64,000 nt of DNA from Micavibrio_B sp964633355 (GCA_964633355.1 CAZWGO010000004.1:62001-126000); one strand, 5' to 3'; shown: positions 7,107 through 16,787, counted from the first letter of the stretch. Notes: generated by a model from the sequence alone, not told the origin. Translations and numbers: made by a program.

Positions 7107-10046
7107 CTACTGCAAAGCGGCAGGAATTTTCAAATATTCCATGACTTCGGCTTCGCTAAAGCTCTTGGGGCGCATTAATTTGGTTTTGCGACCGGATTTG
7201 AATTCATTGACGGGCTCTAGCCTTGTCCGCGTTGCCAAAATCCCGACCGGCGCATTAACGACATTGGCCGATGCATAAAGCGCCTGCGTAATCCTGAATT
7301 CAATTTCGCTGAGCGGTTCATCGCCACGCTTGTCGAAATGGCGCGTGCGATAACATTCGATAACGCGGGCAAATTCTGCACCCTGATCGCGCAGCGCAAC
7401 CTGTTCGGCCAGCTCCGGCCATAAAATACGCAAAGCATCGCCCATTCTAAAAGTCTTGGGCGCTTTTTGTCCCGATACCATTTCAAAGGATAGTTTTTCA
7501 ACGTCCAGAAAATATTCTTCGAGGAAAGCCAGCGTTGTTGTAGCATCGGCTTTCTGTTCGGGATTGAAACTCGCCGCCAGCTCGGCAACCTGTTTTGGCG
7601 AGGGACGCATTTTTCCGGTCAAAAGGGGCCAGGCGATATCGAAATCCGCCATAACCACCGCATTGATCGTCACTCGTGCGCCATCGCGGTGAATTTTATG
7701 CGCTCGATAAAGATGATGGAGCGCTTCGCCATATTTATTTGGGTTTTCGCGCACGCGGCTGCGGCTGCGCACCACTTCCATTGCTTCCAAAAGTCCGAGG
7801 ACGGAGAAAATCGGCAAACACGCATGGGCCGTCAATCGCTCGCCCGATATGGCACGGCCCTGCAAAGCTCTTGGGTCTTCGCCCTTGGCTTCGAACGGGG
7901 TAATACCGGGCTCGACGGCTTTTTCGCCGCGCTTGGCAGGACGCGAAGACACATTGCCTGCTTTCATGGCAAGCCAAGGCGCATGAATCAGAAGATGATC
8001 GATGGCATCGCTTTTCTTTGTAAAACGGTCAAAAGCCGCACCGGCGGTTTTCGCATAGAGCCAGGCGTCGGCCTGCGCATATTGTTTATTTATATTTTTG
8101 CCAAAACGCGGCACCGGCATTTCGCCGCGTACCCCTGCTTTCGTATAAAGATTTTGCGAAACGAACGCTTCCAGCGTACCGATGGCCACCTTTCCCGGAC
8201 AAAAAAGAATGGTGAGTTGTTCACCCTGTATGGTCAGCGTCGATGGACCGCAATCCGTCACCCGCGCATCGGCAGCTGCGCGTCCATGCAAAGCTGCAAT
8301 CTCGGTAACGCGTCCACCACCTCTTTGCAGCGCATGACCGCCGCCATTCTTAATAGAGGTTCGAACCTTTTCAAGTTCCGGATATTTGCGCCGCATTTTG
8401 TCGGCCACGCGGTAAATATCGACCGCCGTTTCATATTGCATATATTCGGCTTCACCGCGACCGTCCTGCCGCGTCGTATCCGATTTGGCAATCATCACGA
8501 GAAGGCGTTTACGGCTAACAACATGCTGGCGGAAATTTATATTCTCCAATAAATCTTCCAGCGTATTACCCAGACGCATCAGGTCTTTGACCGATTCGGA
8601 CAATATCGTGATATCAATCCGGCTTCCCTCTTCCGCGACTTTATTTCCGGTGATTTTCAGGAGTAACAAAGCTGCAAGCGCATGGGCCGGATGAGTCGTT
8701 TCGGCGATAATCAGTTTATCGCACATATCGGGATTTTGCCCGACCACTTGCAGGCGTCCGAAAATCCGCGCGCCCGCCTCATCATCTGCCGATAAAAAAT
8801 CTTCCACTCTTACTTTTGAAAATGTCTCGAGAATATTTTTATCGTCGAGCCATCTTGTCAGCAAACTTTCCATCTCGTCGAGACTGAATTCTTTTAAATC
8901 TTCCCCATGCAGGGCGCCAAGCGTATGCACGGTTTCCATGATTTCGATTGCATTGTGGCGAATATCGATCGTAGCAAAGCCCAGCCCGAAACATTTCACC
9001 AGGTAAGAGAAATCACATAGCGCGCGACTTTCACTGATTTCCGCTTTCTCCGATAATGAATCGATTCGCGCAATTAATTCTTCCGGCTCCTTGAAAGAGA
9101 ATTTTTCGATATCCGATTTTAATTTCCCAAGCTCTTCGATTACACCCTTGTCTTGCAGACGTTTGGCAATATCATCGCACATTTCTTGATATCTTCTTGC
9201 GATATGCTGGCGGTGCAGCTTTATGCCGTCCCGTAGAACCTCTGCCGTCAGACTTGGATTACCATCCCCGTCGCCTAACGTCCACGCGCACGGCACGATC
9301 AAAGGGCGGTTTATCTTCACGCCTTCTTGCGTATAGCCATGCGTAAACAGCGAATCCTCAAAAAGCTTTTTATGGGCCAGCGCTGTATCGTAAATCACAT
9401 GCAGCGTGGCGATGATTTCCTCGGCTTCATCAACCGGCGTCTTGCGCGCACCGATAATCGGTGTTGTCGCCAGCACATCGAGCGCTTGATCCAGCTCTTC
9501 ACTCGTGGCTTTTGAATTGGCGATCACTCTAGCCAGTTCGATCTGGGCCTTCGTATATTCAACCGTCGTCGGATTGGTCGGATGTCCGGTCAGGCTGAAC
9601 CAAGCCACCGCATTCTCGTCGATGAAACGTTGCAACTGCCTTGCCGTCACTCCCTCTTCGCGAAAACGGCGCAGGACATAGTCAAACGATCCGGCAGTCG
9701 TTGCCTTGATCCGGTTATGCGCCTGTACAACTTCGGTGGTGCCGATATTTCTCATGAGGCGGGCGATATGATTCATTTTTGCATCATGAGAAGCAAGTTT
9801 GAGCCTTTCTTCCTCGCTTAAACCCTCCCATAATTCCAGATATTCTTTCATCCGGTGATTCTTCACCTTACGCGGCTCATTTGGGGATATCTCGTTCAAC
9901 TGAAGAGACAGCTTGCGTTCTAACAACGCGATACCATCCGGATCTTTTTTAGCCGCCACTTCGCGATAGCGCGACAAAACGCGGTTCTCTATATCGCCGA
10001 CATAGGTGTTGGATTCGCTAGCAGGAATACGGGCGCTTTTTTTCAT
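7107..10046 (-). CDS. divergent phosphoenolpyruvate carboxylase homologue
   Basis: The protein has 979 residues, somewhat longer than E. coli Ppc (883). The overall PEPC pattern is clear: a TGHPT segment where Ppc has TAHPTE, GDGDGNP where Ppc has GGDxDGNP, IDIRHN where Ppc has DIRQES, and a Gly-rich GGGHALQRGGG where Ppc has HGRGGxxGRGG. Several active-site positions differ: the Glu after TAHPT is Asn, the SDSxKD Lys is replaced (SDTTRQD), the His and Arg of HGRGG are lost, and the C-terminal RNTG is absent, replaced by about 30 unrelated residues. The frame is open throughout, so the gene is maintained. Canonical enzymes make oxaloacetate from PEP and bicarbonate; this one may have changed or lost that activity. 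It stands alone, divergent from greB. Confidence 0.75.
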   Translation of the reverse strand: MKKSARIPASESNTYVGDIENRVLSRYREVAAKKDPDGIALLERKLSLQLNEISPNEPRKVKNHRMKEYLELWEGLSEEERLKLASHDAKMNHIARLMRNIGTTEVVQAHNRIKATTAGSFDYVLRRFREEGVTARQLQRFIDENAVAWFSLTGHPTNPTTVEYTKAQIELARVIANSKATSEELDQALDVLATTPIIGARKTPVDEAEEIIATLHVIYDTALAHKKLFEDSLFTHGYTQEGVKINRPLIVPCAWTLGDGDGNPSLTAEVLRDGIKLHRQHIARRYQEMCDDIAKRLQDKGVIEELGKLKSDIEKFSFKEPEELIARIDSLSEKAEISESRALCDFSYLVKCFGLGFATIDIRHNAIEIMETVHTLGALHGEDLKEFSLDEMESLLTRWLDDKNILETFSKVRVEDFLSADDEAGARIFGRLQVVGQNPDMCDKLIIAETTHPAHALAALLLLKITGNKVAEEGSRIDITILSESVKDLMRLGNTLEDLLENINFRQHVVSRKRLLVMIAKSDTTRQDGRGEAEYMQYETAVDIYRVADKMRRKYPELEKVRTSIKNGGGHALQRGGGRVTEIAALHGRAAADARVTDCGPSTLTIQGEQLTILFCPGKVAIGTLEAFVSQNLYTKAGVRGEMPVPRFGKNINKQYAQADAWLYAKTAGAAFDRFTKKSDAIDHLLIHAPWLAMKAGNVSSRPAKRGEKAVEPGITPFEAKGEDPRALQGRAISGERLTAHACLPIFSVLGLLEAMEVVRSRSRVRENPNKYGEALHHLYRAHKIHRDGARVTINAVVMADFDIAWPLLTGKMRPSPKQVAELAASFNPEQKADATTTLAFLEEYFLDVEKLSFEMVSGQKAPKTFRMGDALRILWPELAEQVALRDQGAEFARVIECYRTRHFDKRGDEPLSEIEFRITQALYASANVVNAPVGILATRTRLEPVNEFKSGRKTKLMRPKSFSEAEVMEYLKIPAALQ

Positions 10047-10127
10047 AAATTTTTCCGTTTAAGTTACTAATCTTTATATAGACTTAATTTTGATTGTGAA
10101 ACCAGTAGCCCCTGCTACTTTCTTTTA

Positions 10128-10652
10128 ATGACTGAAATAGAAGAAGACGATGAAATTGAAACAGCCGCACCATTGGTAAAAAACCTGATGACGCCGGAAG
10201 GTCATGCCGCCTTGAGCACTGAGCTGGAACAGCTGACCCGAGTCGAGCGCCCGCGCATCGTCGAGATTGTTTCCTGGGCCGCCGGCAACGGCGACCGCTC
10301 GGAAAACGGCGATTATCTTTATAACAAGAAACGCCTGCGTGAGATCGACCGCCGCCTGCGTTACCTGATCAAGCGCCTCGACGATGCGGAAATCGTCGAT
10401 CCCAAACGCCAGCAAGGTCTGGACCGCGTCTTCTTTGGCGCAACCGTGACCTATGCCAGAGAAGATGATAGCGAGCTGACCGTCAAGCTGGTCGGAATGG
10501 ATGAAGCGGATATGGCTCAATCCAAGATCAACTGGCAATCGCCGGTGGCACTGGCTCTTTTAAAAAAATCGGTTGGCGATATCGCCCGCGTGCGCACAGA
10601 AAAAGGTGCCGAAGAGATCGAGATCGTTCGCATTGAGTATATCGCGCCATGA
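10128..10652 (+). CDS. greB: transcription elongation factor GreB
   Basis: The protein has 174 residues. The N-terminal coiled coil carries the Gre signature (LVKNLMTPEGHAAL, then NGDRSENGDYLYNKKRLREID), where the acidic tip residues stimulate RNA polymerase to cleave backtracked transcripts. The C-terminal FKBP-like domain follows (FFGATVTYARED ... GADIA-like segment). The YLYNKKRLREIDRR form is that of GreB rather than GreA. The stop overlaps the start of the HD hydrolase gene by four bases, so the two are cotranscribed. The promoter should lie in the 81 bases shared with the divergent PEPC homologue. Confidence 0.93.
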   Translation: MTEIEEDDEIETAAPLVKNLMTPEGHAALSTELEQLTRVERPRIVEIVSWAAGNGDRSENGDYLYNKKRLREIDRRLRYLIKRLDDAEIVDPKRQQGLDRVFFGATVTYAREDDSELTVKLVGMDEADMAQSKINWQSPVALALLKKSVGDIARVRTEKGAEEIEIVRIEYIAP

Positions 10653-11287
10653 CAGATGAAATACTTCTTCGCCGTATTTTGGAAGACGCATGGAAGAATA
10701 ACGACGACCCGTCACATGATATCGCCCATGTCATACGAGTGTTGAATTCGGCAAAAATTATCTGCACTGCCGAGAACGGAAATCCGGATATCGTATTGCC
10801 TGCCGTATGGCTGCATGATTGCGTAAATCTTTCCAAGAATCATCCCGATCGCCACAAAGGTTCTTCTTATGCGGCAGATTATGCTGCCAAAGCCTTGCGT
10901 TCTCATGGTTATGAAGAAGATCAACTGAAGGCTATCCATCATGCGATAGAAGCGCATAGTTTTTCAGCCAATATAACGCCCCAAACATTGGAAGCGAAAA
11001 TAGTGCAGAACGCTGACCGATTGGACTCTCTGGGTGCCATCGGTATCGCCCGTACTTTTGCCGTCAGCGGCGCCTTAAAACGCCCCTTATTTAACAATGA
11101 CGATCCTTTGGCCAAACACCGCGAAGCCGATGACAAAATCTACGGTCTGGATCATTTTTTTATTAAACTCTTTCCTATTGCCGAAACCTTACATACGGAT
11201 ACGGCAAAAGAAATGGCCAAAAGCCGCGTTTCATTTATGAAGGAATTTGTTTTGCAAATTGAGAAGGAAATCAGGGGGTTGGGATAA
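10649..11287 (+). CDS. HD-domain phosphohydrolase (YedJ-like)
   Basis: The protein has 212 residues. Metal-binding HD-domain residues are in order: H of HDIAHV (about residue 23), HD of VWLHDCVNL, and the late D of NADRLDSLGAIG. HD proteins of this size (E. coli YedJ type) are metal-dependent phosphohydrolases of uncertain substrate, possibly nucleotides. The gene starts in an ATGA overlap with greB. It is the last gene before the probable island border: its stop (11287) is immediately followed by the short sequence that matches the tRNA-Ser 3' end. Confidence 0.85.
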   Translation: MTDEILLRRILEDAWKNNDDPSHDIAHVIRVLNSAKIICTAENGNPDIVLPAVWLHDCVNLSKNHPDRHKGSSYAADYAAKALRSHGYEEDQLKAIHHAIEAHSFSANITPQTLEAKIVQNADRLDSLGAIGIARTFAVSGALKRPLFNNDDPLAKHREADDKIYGLDHFFIKLFPIAETLHTDTAKEMAKSRVSFMKEFVLQIEKEIRGLG

Positions 11288-11304
11288 AAGTGGCGGGCGA
11301 GAGG
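11288..11304 (+). repeat. candidate distal attachment site (imperfect copy of tRNA-Ser 3' end)
   Basis: AAGTGGCGG followed by GCGAGAGG matches 23471-23488, which is AAGTGGCGG, one extra A, then GCGAGAGG. The order and strand are the same. Divergence starts on the island side, as expected if crossover occurred inside the tRNA end. The missing base suggests the site has decayed. Confidence 0.55.
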
Positions 11305-11361
11305 CCGCCTAAATTGTTGGGTAAGCCACTGATAGTATTTATCAAGTCTCAGTTCAATAAA

Positions 11362-11371
11362 AAATCTACCC
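11362..11371 (+). repeat. candidate integrase arm-type site, distal copy
   Basis: AAATCTACCC, identical to two copies at 23349-23358 and 23361-23370 beside the integrase start. It lies 58 bases inside the distal border. Short direct repeats near both ends of an integrated element are typical of tyrosine-integrase arm sites. Confidence 0.4.
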
Positions 11372-11468
11372 TTAAAACTGCCAACTTCTTCTTGGATTGT
11401 TCTGGATTTGTATAAACTACGCAAGGTCTTAAGCTATTTTAATATGTCGCCACAATTTCGAATTTCAA

Positions 11469-12422
11469 TTAAGTCGAATTTTCTAGATCTTTTGTTATTA
11501 TTTTAAAATACTGGATAGTTTTCTGTAACCCTTCATCAAGAGAAATAGAAGGCACCCATTGCAATATATTATTTGCTCTTGCAATGTCAGGTTTTCTTTG
11601 CAGGGGGTCATCACTGGGAAGATCGTGAAACGAAATATTTGAGTTCGATTGAGTCAATTGGATAATTTTTTCGGCCAGATCTTTGATTGTAAATTCAAAC
11701 GTACTGCCAATATTAATCGGGCCGATTATATCATCAGGCGTTTCCATCATACGGATCATGGCTTCGATCAAGTCGTCGACGTAACAAAACGATCTCGTCT
11801 GGTTACCATCACCATAAAGGGTAATGTTATTCCCATGCAGTGCCTGCATTATAAAATTAGAAATAACGCGCCCATCATCACATTGCATCCTTGGGCCATA
11901 TGTATTGAAGATACGCACTACCTTGATTTTTAGGTCGTATTGACGATAATAATCAAAGAAAAGTGTTTCTGCACAGCGTTTACCTTCATCATAGCAGGAG
12001 CGTATGCCGATAGGATTGACACGTCCCCAATATTCTTCCGGCTGGGGGTGAACTTCCGGATTGCCGTACACTTCGCTGGTTGAGGCTTGCAGGATCTTGG
12101 CGCCCGTCCTTATCGCAAGGTCGAGCATATTGATTGCGCCATGGACGGATGTGCGGATTGTTTGGACGGGACGTTTCTGATAATGAACTGGTGAAGCCGG
12201 GCAGGCAAGGTTATAGATTTCATCGATCTCTACTTGCAGTGGTTCGGAAATATCGTGGCGAATAAGCTCGAAGTTCTCGTTATCCAGCAAGTGGATAATG
12301 TTCTTTTTTTGGCCCGTATAAAAATTGTCGACGCAGATGACCGAATACCCCTTGGCCAAAAGACGTTCGCAAAGATGCGAGCCAAGAAAGCCAGCACCGC
12401 CTGTCACAAGAACCCGTTTCAT
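11469..12422 (-). CDS. UDP-glucuronate decarboxylase (UDP-xylose synthase)-like SDR
   Basis: The protein has 317 residues from the ATG at 12422; GGGAA just upstream is a good ribosome site, so the ATG at 12434 is less likely. It has an N-terminal VTGGAGFLGSH NAD-binding motif, the segment IYNLACPASPVHYQ, STSEVYGNP and the catalytic SCYDEGKR (Tyr-x3-Lys). CPASP and YDEGKR are hallmarks of UDP-xylose synthases, which oxidise and decarboxylate UDP-glucuronate. It is the first gene of the island and points toward the border. It would supply a UDP-pentose or 4-keto sugar for the glycosyltransferase of the same island. Confidence 0.85.
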   Translation of the reverse strand: MKRVLVTGGAGFLGSHLCERLLAKGYSVICVDNFYTGQKKNIIHLLDNENFELIRHDISEPLQVEIDEIYNLACPASPVHYQKRPVQTIRTSVHGAINMLDLAIRTGAKILQASTSEVYGNPEVHPQPEEYWGRVNPIGIRSCYDEGKRCAETLFFDYYRQYDLKIKVVRIFNTYGPRMQCDDGRVISNFIMQALHGNNITLYGDGNQTRSFCYVDDLIEAMIRMMETPDDIIGPINIGSTFEFTIKDLAEKIIQLTQSNSNISFHDLPSDDPLQRKPDIARANNILQWVPSISLDEGLQKTIQYFKIITKDLENST

Positions 12423-12498
12423 AAATTTTCCCATAAATTGCAGAATAAAAATATATTATATATTGGTATTACACAGGCTCTGCCAAAATATTTAGTAG

Positions 12499-15057
12499 TT
12501 ATTGCGGCCCTCTAGGCGTGCGATCCTGTCTCGGCGGAGGATCCCCTATATATGTAGCCTCCGTTTGGGTTCCATATTCAATCGTCATCTCGCGCGCTCT
12601 GACTGCAGCGGTGAGGGACTTTTTGAGTTTCTGTCCCATAGCAACTACACTATCGTCAGCAGATGTCAGTGCAAATTTATCCATAACGACGCCCATGCTG
12701 ATTTCAGCTGCTGATCGGGCTTTGCGCGCTTCGCTAACGGTCCAAAGAATGAGCTTCATTTCGGCATTATTACCGAAGGTCGGTATGGGGCGCTGCGTTA
12801 ACCAGGGCGTCTGGTGCAAAGACGCGTGCGGTTCTCCGAACCTTGCGGTGCGCTGATAAATTTCTTCAGTCACAAATGGTATATAGGGTGCGAACAGGCT
12901 CAGAATATCACGGGTGCATTCGTGCAAAGTAGACTGAGTGGACTTAATTTCCTCTTCTGTCCAGCCGGCATCGCTCAGGAAGCGATGTTTGATCAGTTCC
13001 AGATAGTTATCGCAGTAGGTCGTAAAGAAGAATTTATCCAGGGTAGTGCGTGCGGAAGCATAATCAAACTGGTCAAGATGGTTTGTCATCTCTGCTATCG
13101 TACGGTTCAGTTCATTCAGGATCCATTTATCTTCAATAGGGCGTTTAGCATATTCGACCTTGTCGCTTTTGTAGTCAAAGCCGTCCATGTGAGAGAAAGC
13201 CATGCGCGAAGCATTCCAGATTTTTCCTGAAACAGAGCGTCCGCGCTTGACTTCTTTTTCGGAAAATTTTAGATCCACGCCAAGTTTAGCCCCAGCTGCC
13301 CAATAACGTACTGCATCTGCACCATATTTCTCTATCAGGTTGTCTGGATTGAAGCGGTTAAAACCTGTTGCGTCAGTTTCCTGCTCAAGCGAGCGCTTGG
13401 AAATTTTTTTGCCCTGCTCATTCAGGCCCCAGCCGGAAATCATAGCATCCTTCCATGGCAGGTCATCGGTATGGTAATACGATTTTATCATTGTATAGAA
13501 AAGCCATGTACGAATGATTTCATGTGCCTGGACACGCAGGTCCATCGGAAAGACACCGCTGTCTTTTGGATTTTGACTTAGGGATTTCCAGTCTGCATTG
13601 ATCATTGGGCTTACTGAGGAGGTCATCCAGGTATCCATGACGTCAGATTCAGGAATAATCGTTAATCCGGCGTATTTCTCGATAGCCCACTGCGGTGGCG
13701 GTCTTTCCATTGGATCGACAGGTAGGTCTTTTTCATCAGCAATGATCGTATCGACAATCTGCCCATCTTTATCAACGGCATACCAGACAGGAAAAGGAAC
13801 CCCATAATATCTCTGGCGCGAAATATTCCAGTCATATTTCAGATCCTGAATCCAATTTATTAGGCGGGTCTTCATGTGTTCAGGATGCCAGTTTAATTCC
13901 TCTGCGCGCGCAAGAAATTCATCTCTACGGCTAAGAACTTCAATGAACCATTGCGGGGCCATGTTAAATTCAACGGGTTGCTCAGAGCGCTCCCCTACCG
14001 AGACGTTTTGCTTAATCGAGGTTGAGCCTTTGATCAGGCCTTGAGCCTGAAGATCCTTCAAGATGCGTGCGCGTGCTTCCTGTGTCGAGAGTCCTGCATA
14101 TACACCTGAAGCCTCGTTCATCTTACCGTCTGCCGAGATGACGATACGGGTATCGAGATTATGCTCTTTCCATTTTTCGACATCTTCGCTGTCTCCGAAA
14201 GTGCACACCATCATAAGACCTGAACCGAAATCCTGCTTAACTTTATCAGATGTGAGGATCGGGACATCGTGGCCAAAGAGCGGAACCGTGGCCTGCTGAC
14301 CTGCAAGATGCGCGTAACGAGGATCGCTCGGGTTATGAAATAAAGCAACGCAGCCTGGTAATAATTCTGGGCGTGTTGTGGCAATAACCATCGGTGTTTC
14401 GCCAACCGAAAATTCTATATCGTAGAGGTTTGTGCGGCGCTCAACTGTTTCAAGATCAGCCTGCGCAAGAGCGGTCTGGAATTTGGTGTCCCACAGGACG
14501 GGCTGCGCCGAACGGTACATCAGTCCTTTTTTGTACAGATCTAGAAAAGAAAGTTGAGATACGCGCTGACTGCGTGGGTCAATCGTGGAATAGCGAAGAT
14601 CCCAGTCAACGGAAATACCCAATGAGCGCCAGAGGTTTTCATAGGATTTTGCGCCTTCCTGAGTAACATTGACGCAAAGTTCACGGAAAGCGCTACGACC
14701 AATCTGTGATTTGTCGGTGATGTTGTAAAGCTGTTCCACATGGCGTTCGGTCGGCAGGCCGTTATCATCGAAGCCCATGGGATAGAAAATCTCTCGGCCT
14801 TTCATTCTCTGGTAGCGGACAATGATTTCGGCCTGTGTATACGACATGGCATGGCCAACATGAAGATGGGATGCGGATACATATGGAGGAGGGGTATCAA
14901 CGGAAAAAATAGGCTTTCCAGAATTAGGGTTGAACTTATGCACCTCATTGGCATCCCAGAGATCAAGGCATTTCTTCGAAATTTGTTGATAATCAGGCGT
15001 CGATCCGAGTTCCGGAAATGAGTATAGGCTGCAAGCGTTGAAAACTTGTTTTGGCAT
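12499..15057 (-). CDS. valS: valyl-tRNA synthetase, archaeal/rickettsial type
   Basis: The protein has 852 residues from the ATG at 15057 (an upstream in-frame ATG at 15114 adds 19 unlikely residues). Class Ia landmarks: HVGH where HIGH is expected, an editing (CP1) domain with ATTRPELLPGCVALF and VCTFGDSEDVEKWK, WNISRQRYYGVPFPVWY, and KKISKRS where KMSKS is expected. The editing-domain wording is that of archaeal ValRS, also found in Rickettsia. The bacterial C-terminal coiled coil is missing, as in that group. The enzyme charges tRNA-Val. Its place inside an island with FemAB-like and GNAT genes raises the possibility that it is a second, pathway-specific copy. KISKR is an unusual KMSKS variant. 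Confidence 0.88.
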   Translation of the reverse strand: MPKQVFNACSLYSFPELGSTPDYQQISKKCLDLWDANEVHKFNPNSGKPIFSVDTPPPYVSASHLHVGHAMSYTQAEIIVRYQRMKGREIFYPMGFDDNGLPTERHVEQLYNITDKSQIGRSAFRELCVNVTQEGAKSYENLWRSLGISVDWDLRYSTIDPRSQRVSQLSFLDLYKKGLMYRSAQPVLWDTKFQTALAQADLETVERRTNLYDIEFSVGETPMVIATTRPELLPGCVALFHNPSDPRYAHLAGQQATVPLFGHDVPILTSDKVKQDFGSGLMMVCTFGDSEDVEKWKEHNLDTRIVISADGKMNEASGVYAGLSTQEARARILKDLQAQGLIKGSTSIKQNVSVGERSEQPVEFNMAPQWFIEVLSRRDEFLARAEELNWHPEHMKTRLINWIQDLKYDWNISRQRYYGVPFPVWYAVDKDGQIVDTIIADEKDLPVDPMERPPPQWAIEKYAGLTIIPESDVMDTWMTSSVSPMINADWKSLSQNPKDSGVFPMDLRVQAHEIIRTWLFYTMIKSYYHTDDLPWKDAMISGWGLNEQGKKISKRSLEQETDATGFNRFNPDNLIEKYGADAVRYWAAGAKLGVDLKFSEKEVKRGRSVSGKIWNASRMAFSHMDGFDYKSDKVEYAKRPIEDKWILNELNRTIAEMTNHLDQFDYASARTTLDKFFFTTYCDNYLELIKHRFLSDAGWTEEEIKSTQSTLHECTRDILSLFAPYIPFVTEEIYQRTARFGEPHASLHQTPWLTQRPIPTFGNNAEMKLILWTVSEARKARSAAEISMGVVMDKFALTSADDSVVAMGQKLKKSLTAAVRAREMTIEYGTQTEATYIGDPPPRQDRTPRGPQ

Positions 15058-15239
15058 AAGAATGTGTCCCTTGTGAATTGGCCGAAAGTTATAACTTTTG
15101 ACAAAATTATGCAAATGATTTATTGGAAAATGGACAGTATGTCGATTGGCTTATTTTATGACAAGTGTGCACTTAACGCATTGATAATGATTTAACTTAA
15201 TATTCTGTGTTCTGGGAGCTTTTGCTTAAAGAGAGTTAA

Positions 15240-16778
15240 ATGTTCAGATTAACGCACACTGCAGATCACAAGTTTTGCACAGAGTCTGATCTGGCCCTTT
15301 TTGATCCAAGATCAGCGGCCGTTGGCGACCAGATTATAAAACTACGTTTTGCTTTCACTTTCACAGGAGCGGAACGTGATTATGATGATTACACAGCTCG
15401 CGTTCTCAAGGCCTGCGATAGTGAATTTCCTGATTTCTTTGCGACCAGAAAATTATCAGCCGTCACAAAGAATCTGTCTACAGACGAGCTCGCGCAATGG
15501 CTAAAACAAAGAATTGAAAAGAAAATTCCGGGGCGTGTCAAGGTAAACGCTATCGAGATTGATTGTATGCTTCTTTCCCCGAACAAACTGTGCCGGGAAT
15601 ACTTCCATGCTGAGGTCGATCCTCAAAAAAACCTCAGAGGAAATTTTGCTCAGGCAATCGCCAGACTAGAGCCTTCGATCGTTACACCGGAAGCAAAAAG
15701 ATTTGTTGAGATTATGCACCAATCTTCGCTGCTGGATAAGCAGGGCCGGGGTGAGCCTTTTTTCTCGCGGCAGGATGTTGCTCGGGTTTTGGCTTTGATG
15801 GGTAATGGAAATAAGACAGGGGAACCAGTTAATTTTGTAACCTTCATATGTCCCCCATATTCAAAAACGCATCAGGATGGGGCCCATAAGAACTACAATT
15901 CGATCCATCCAAATTTCCATGATGATCCTCATACATATCAGTTTGATTACGATTATAATGTACCTATACGCATCATGGCCTCTGTTCTTGCCTCTGCCAA
16001 ATCGTCCGGTGTGAATGCGAGGGCTCATATCGTGCTGGGTGACTGGGGGCTTATCTGTATCGACAGTATTCTTTCTACAATGGGTTCCGAGGAAGATATC
16101 CTTGGTAACCTGTCGTCATTCTTCAATGGTATGAACGGACATGTTCAGGAAAAATATGTGGGCATAGAGATGTCATCCTTCCAAAGACTGGGGAGCGGTG
16201 CCTATATGCCGATTGGGCTGCCGTATTCTACAGAGAGCCGTCTTGGCTGGTTGCATGATTTCTGCAACGGCAAACCTGAAGACGGTGTAGAAGATCGATT
16301 TGCTTATTTGCGAGCGGAAATGCAATGTTTTCTGAAGATTGCGGAAGATGATGCGTTCATTGAACGTTTGCTGGATTGGCATAACTACGATGAGGCTTAT
16401 CTGTCATTATCTCAAAACGGCGAACCGGAAAGAAGCCTGTCAAAAAATAAACTCGTCGAGGTTGCCAAGGTTTATCGGAATATCTATGAGTTGCGGCGCA
16501 ATGAATCTGCTACGGTTGCCGAGAGGGAAAATCCTCATCTGCGTAATGTCGCCTATGTCGATACTTTGCTGCGCTATACTGAATATCAGATTTATTCAGG
16601 TCTGTTTACAGCACAGCATGGGAAATCAGTTTGCATGTATTCCGATCCTAAGTTTTCATCATGTGGACATTTTTTCCGTCAAGAGGACATGGCGATTGCT
16701 TTTATCGATGATCAAAAATATGTGAACAGCATGAGGCATGACCCTGCTTATGCCGAACTTTTTCCTGTCTGTGATTAA
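15240..16778 (+). CDS. unrecognised 512-residue protein of the island
   Basis: I do not recognise a family. The protein appears cytoplasmic: no signal peptide and no membrane helix. Features seen are a region around residue 200 with FVTFICPPYSKTHQDG and several His/Asp residues (HPNFHDDPHTYQFDYDY), a hydrophobic SGVNARAHIVLGDWGLICID, and a C-terminal LRYTEYQIYSGLFTAQHGK. AGAGAG lies 5 bases upstream of the ATG, a moderate ribosome site. It is transcribed alone on the plus strand, divergent from valS across 182 bases and convergent with folE 9 bases away. The clustered His/Asp residues could be a metal or catalytic site, which is inference. Confidence 0.7.
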   Translation: MFRLTHTADHKFCTESDLALFDPRSAAVGDQIIKLRFAFTFTGAERDYDDYTARVLKACDSEFPDFFATRKLSAVTKNLSTDELAQWLKQRIEKKIPGRVKVNAIEIDCMLLSPNKLCREYFHAEVDPQKNLRGNFAQAIARLEPSIVTPEAKRFVEIMHQSSLLDKQGRGEPFFSRQDVARVLALMGNGNKTGEPVNFVTFICPPYSKTHQDGAHKNYNSIHPNFHDDPHTYQFDYDYNVPIRIMASVLASAKSSGVNARAHIVLGDWGLICIDSILSTMGSEEDILGNLSSFFNGMNGHVQEKYVGIEMSSFQRLGSGAYMPIGLPYSTESRLGWLHDFCNGKPEDGVEDRFAYLRAEMQCFLKIAEDDAFIERLLDWHNYDEAYLSLSQNGEPERSLSKNKLVEVAKVYRNIYELRRNESATVAERENPHLRNVAYVDTLLRYTEYQIYSGLFTAQHGKSVCMYSDPKFSSCGHFFRQEDMAIAFIDDQKYVNSMRHDPAYAELFPVCD

Positions 16779-16787
16779 ATCTGGATA

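Noticed and set aside
7689..8552. A 287-residue plus-strand open frame inside the PEPC homologue
   Set aside because: It is antisense to a clearly conserved protein, has no recognisable motif and has the biased composition of a shadow frame.
15240..16778. Isonitrile synthase (DIT1/PvcA-like) identity for the orphan protein
   Set aside because: Some segments loosely recall that family, but the hallmark motifs could not be placed in order, so no function is claimed.
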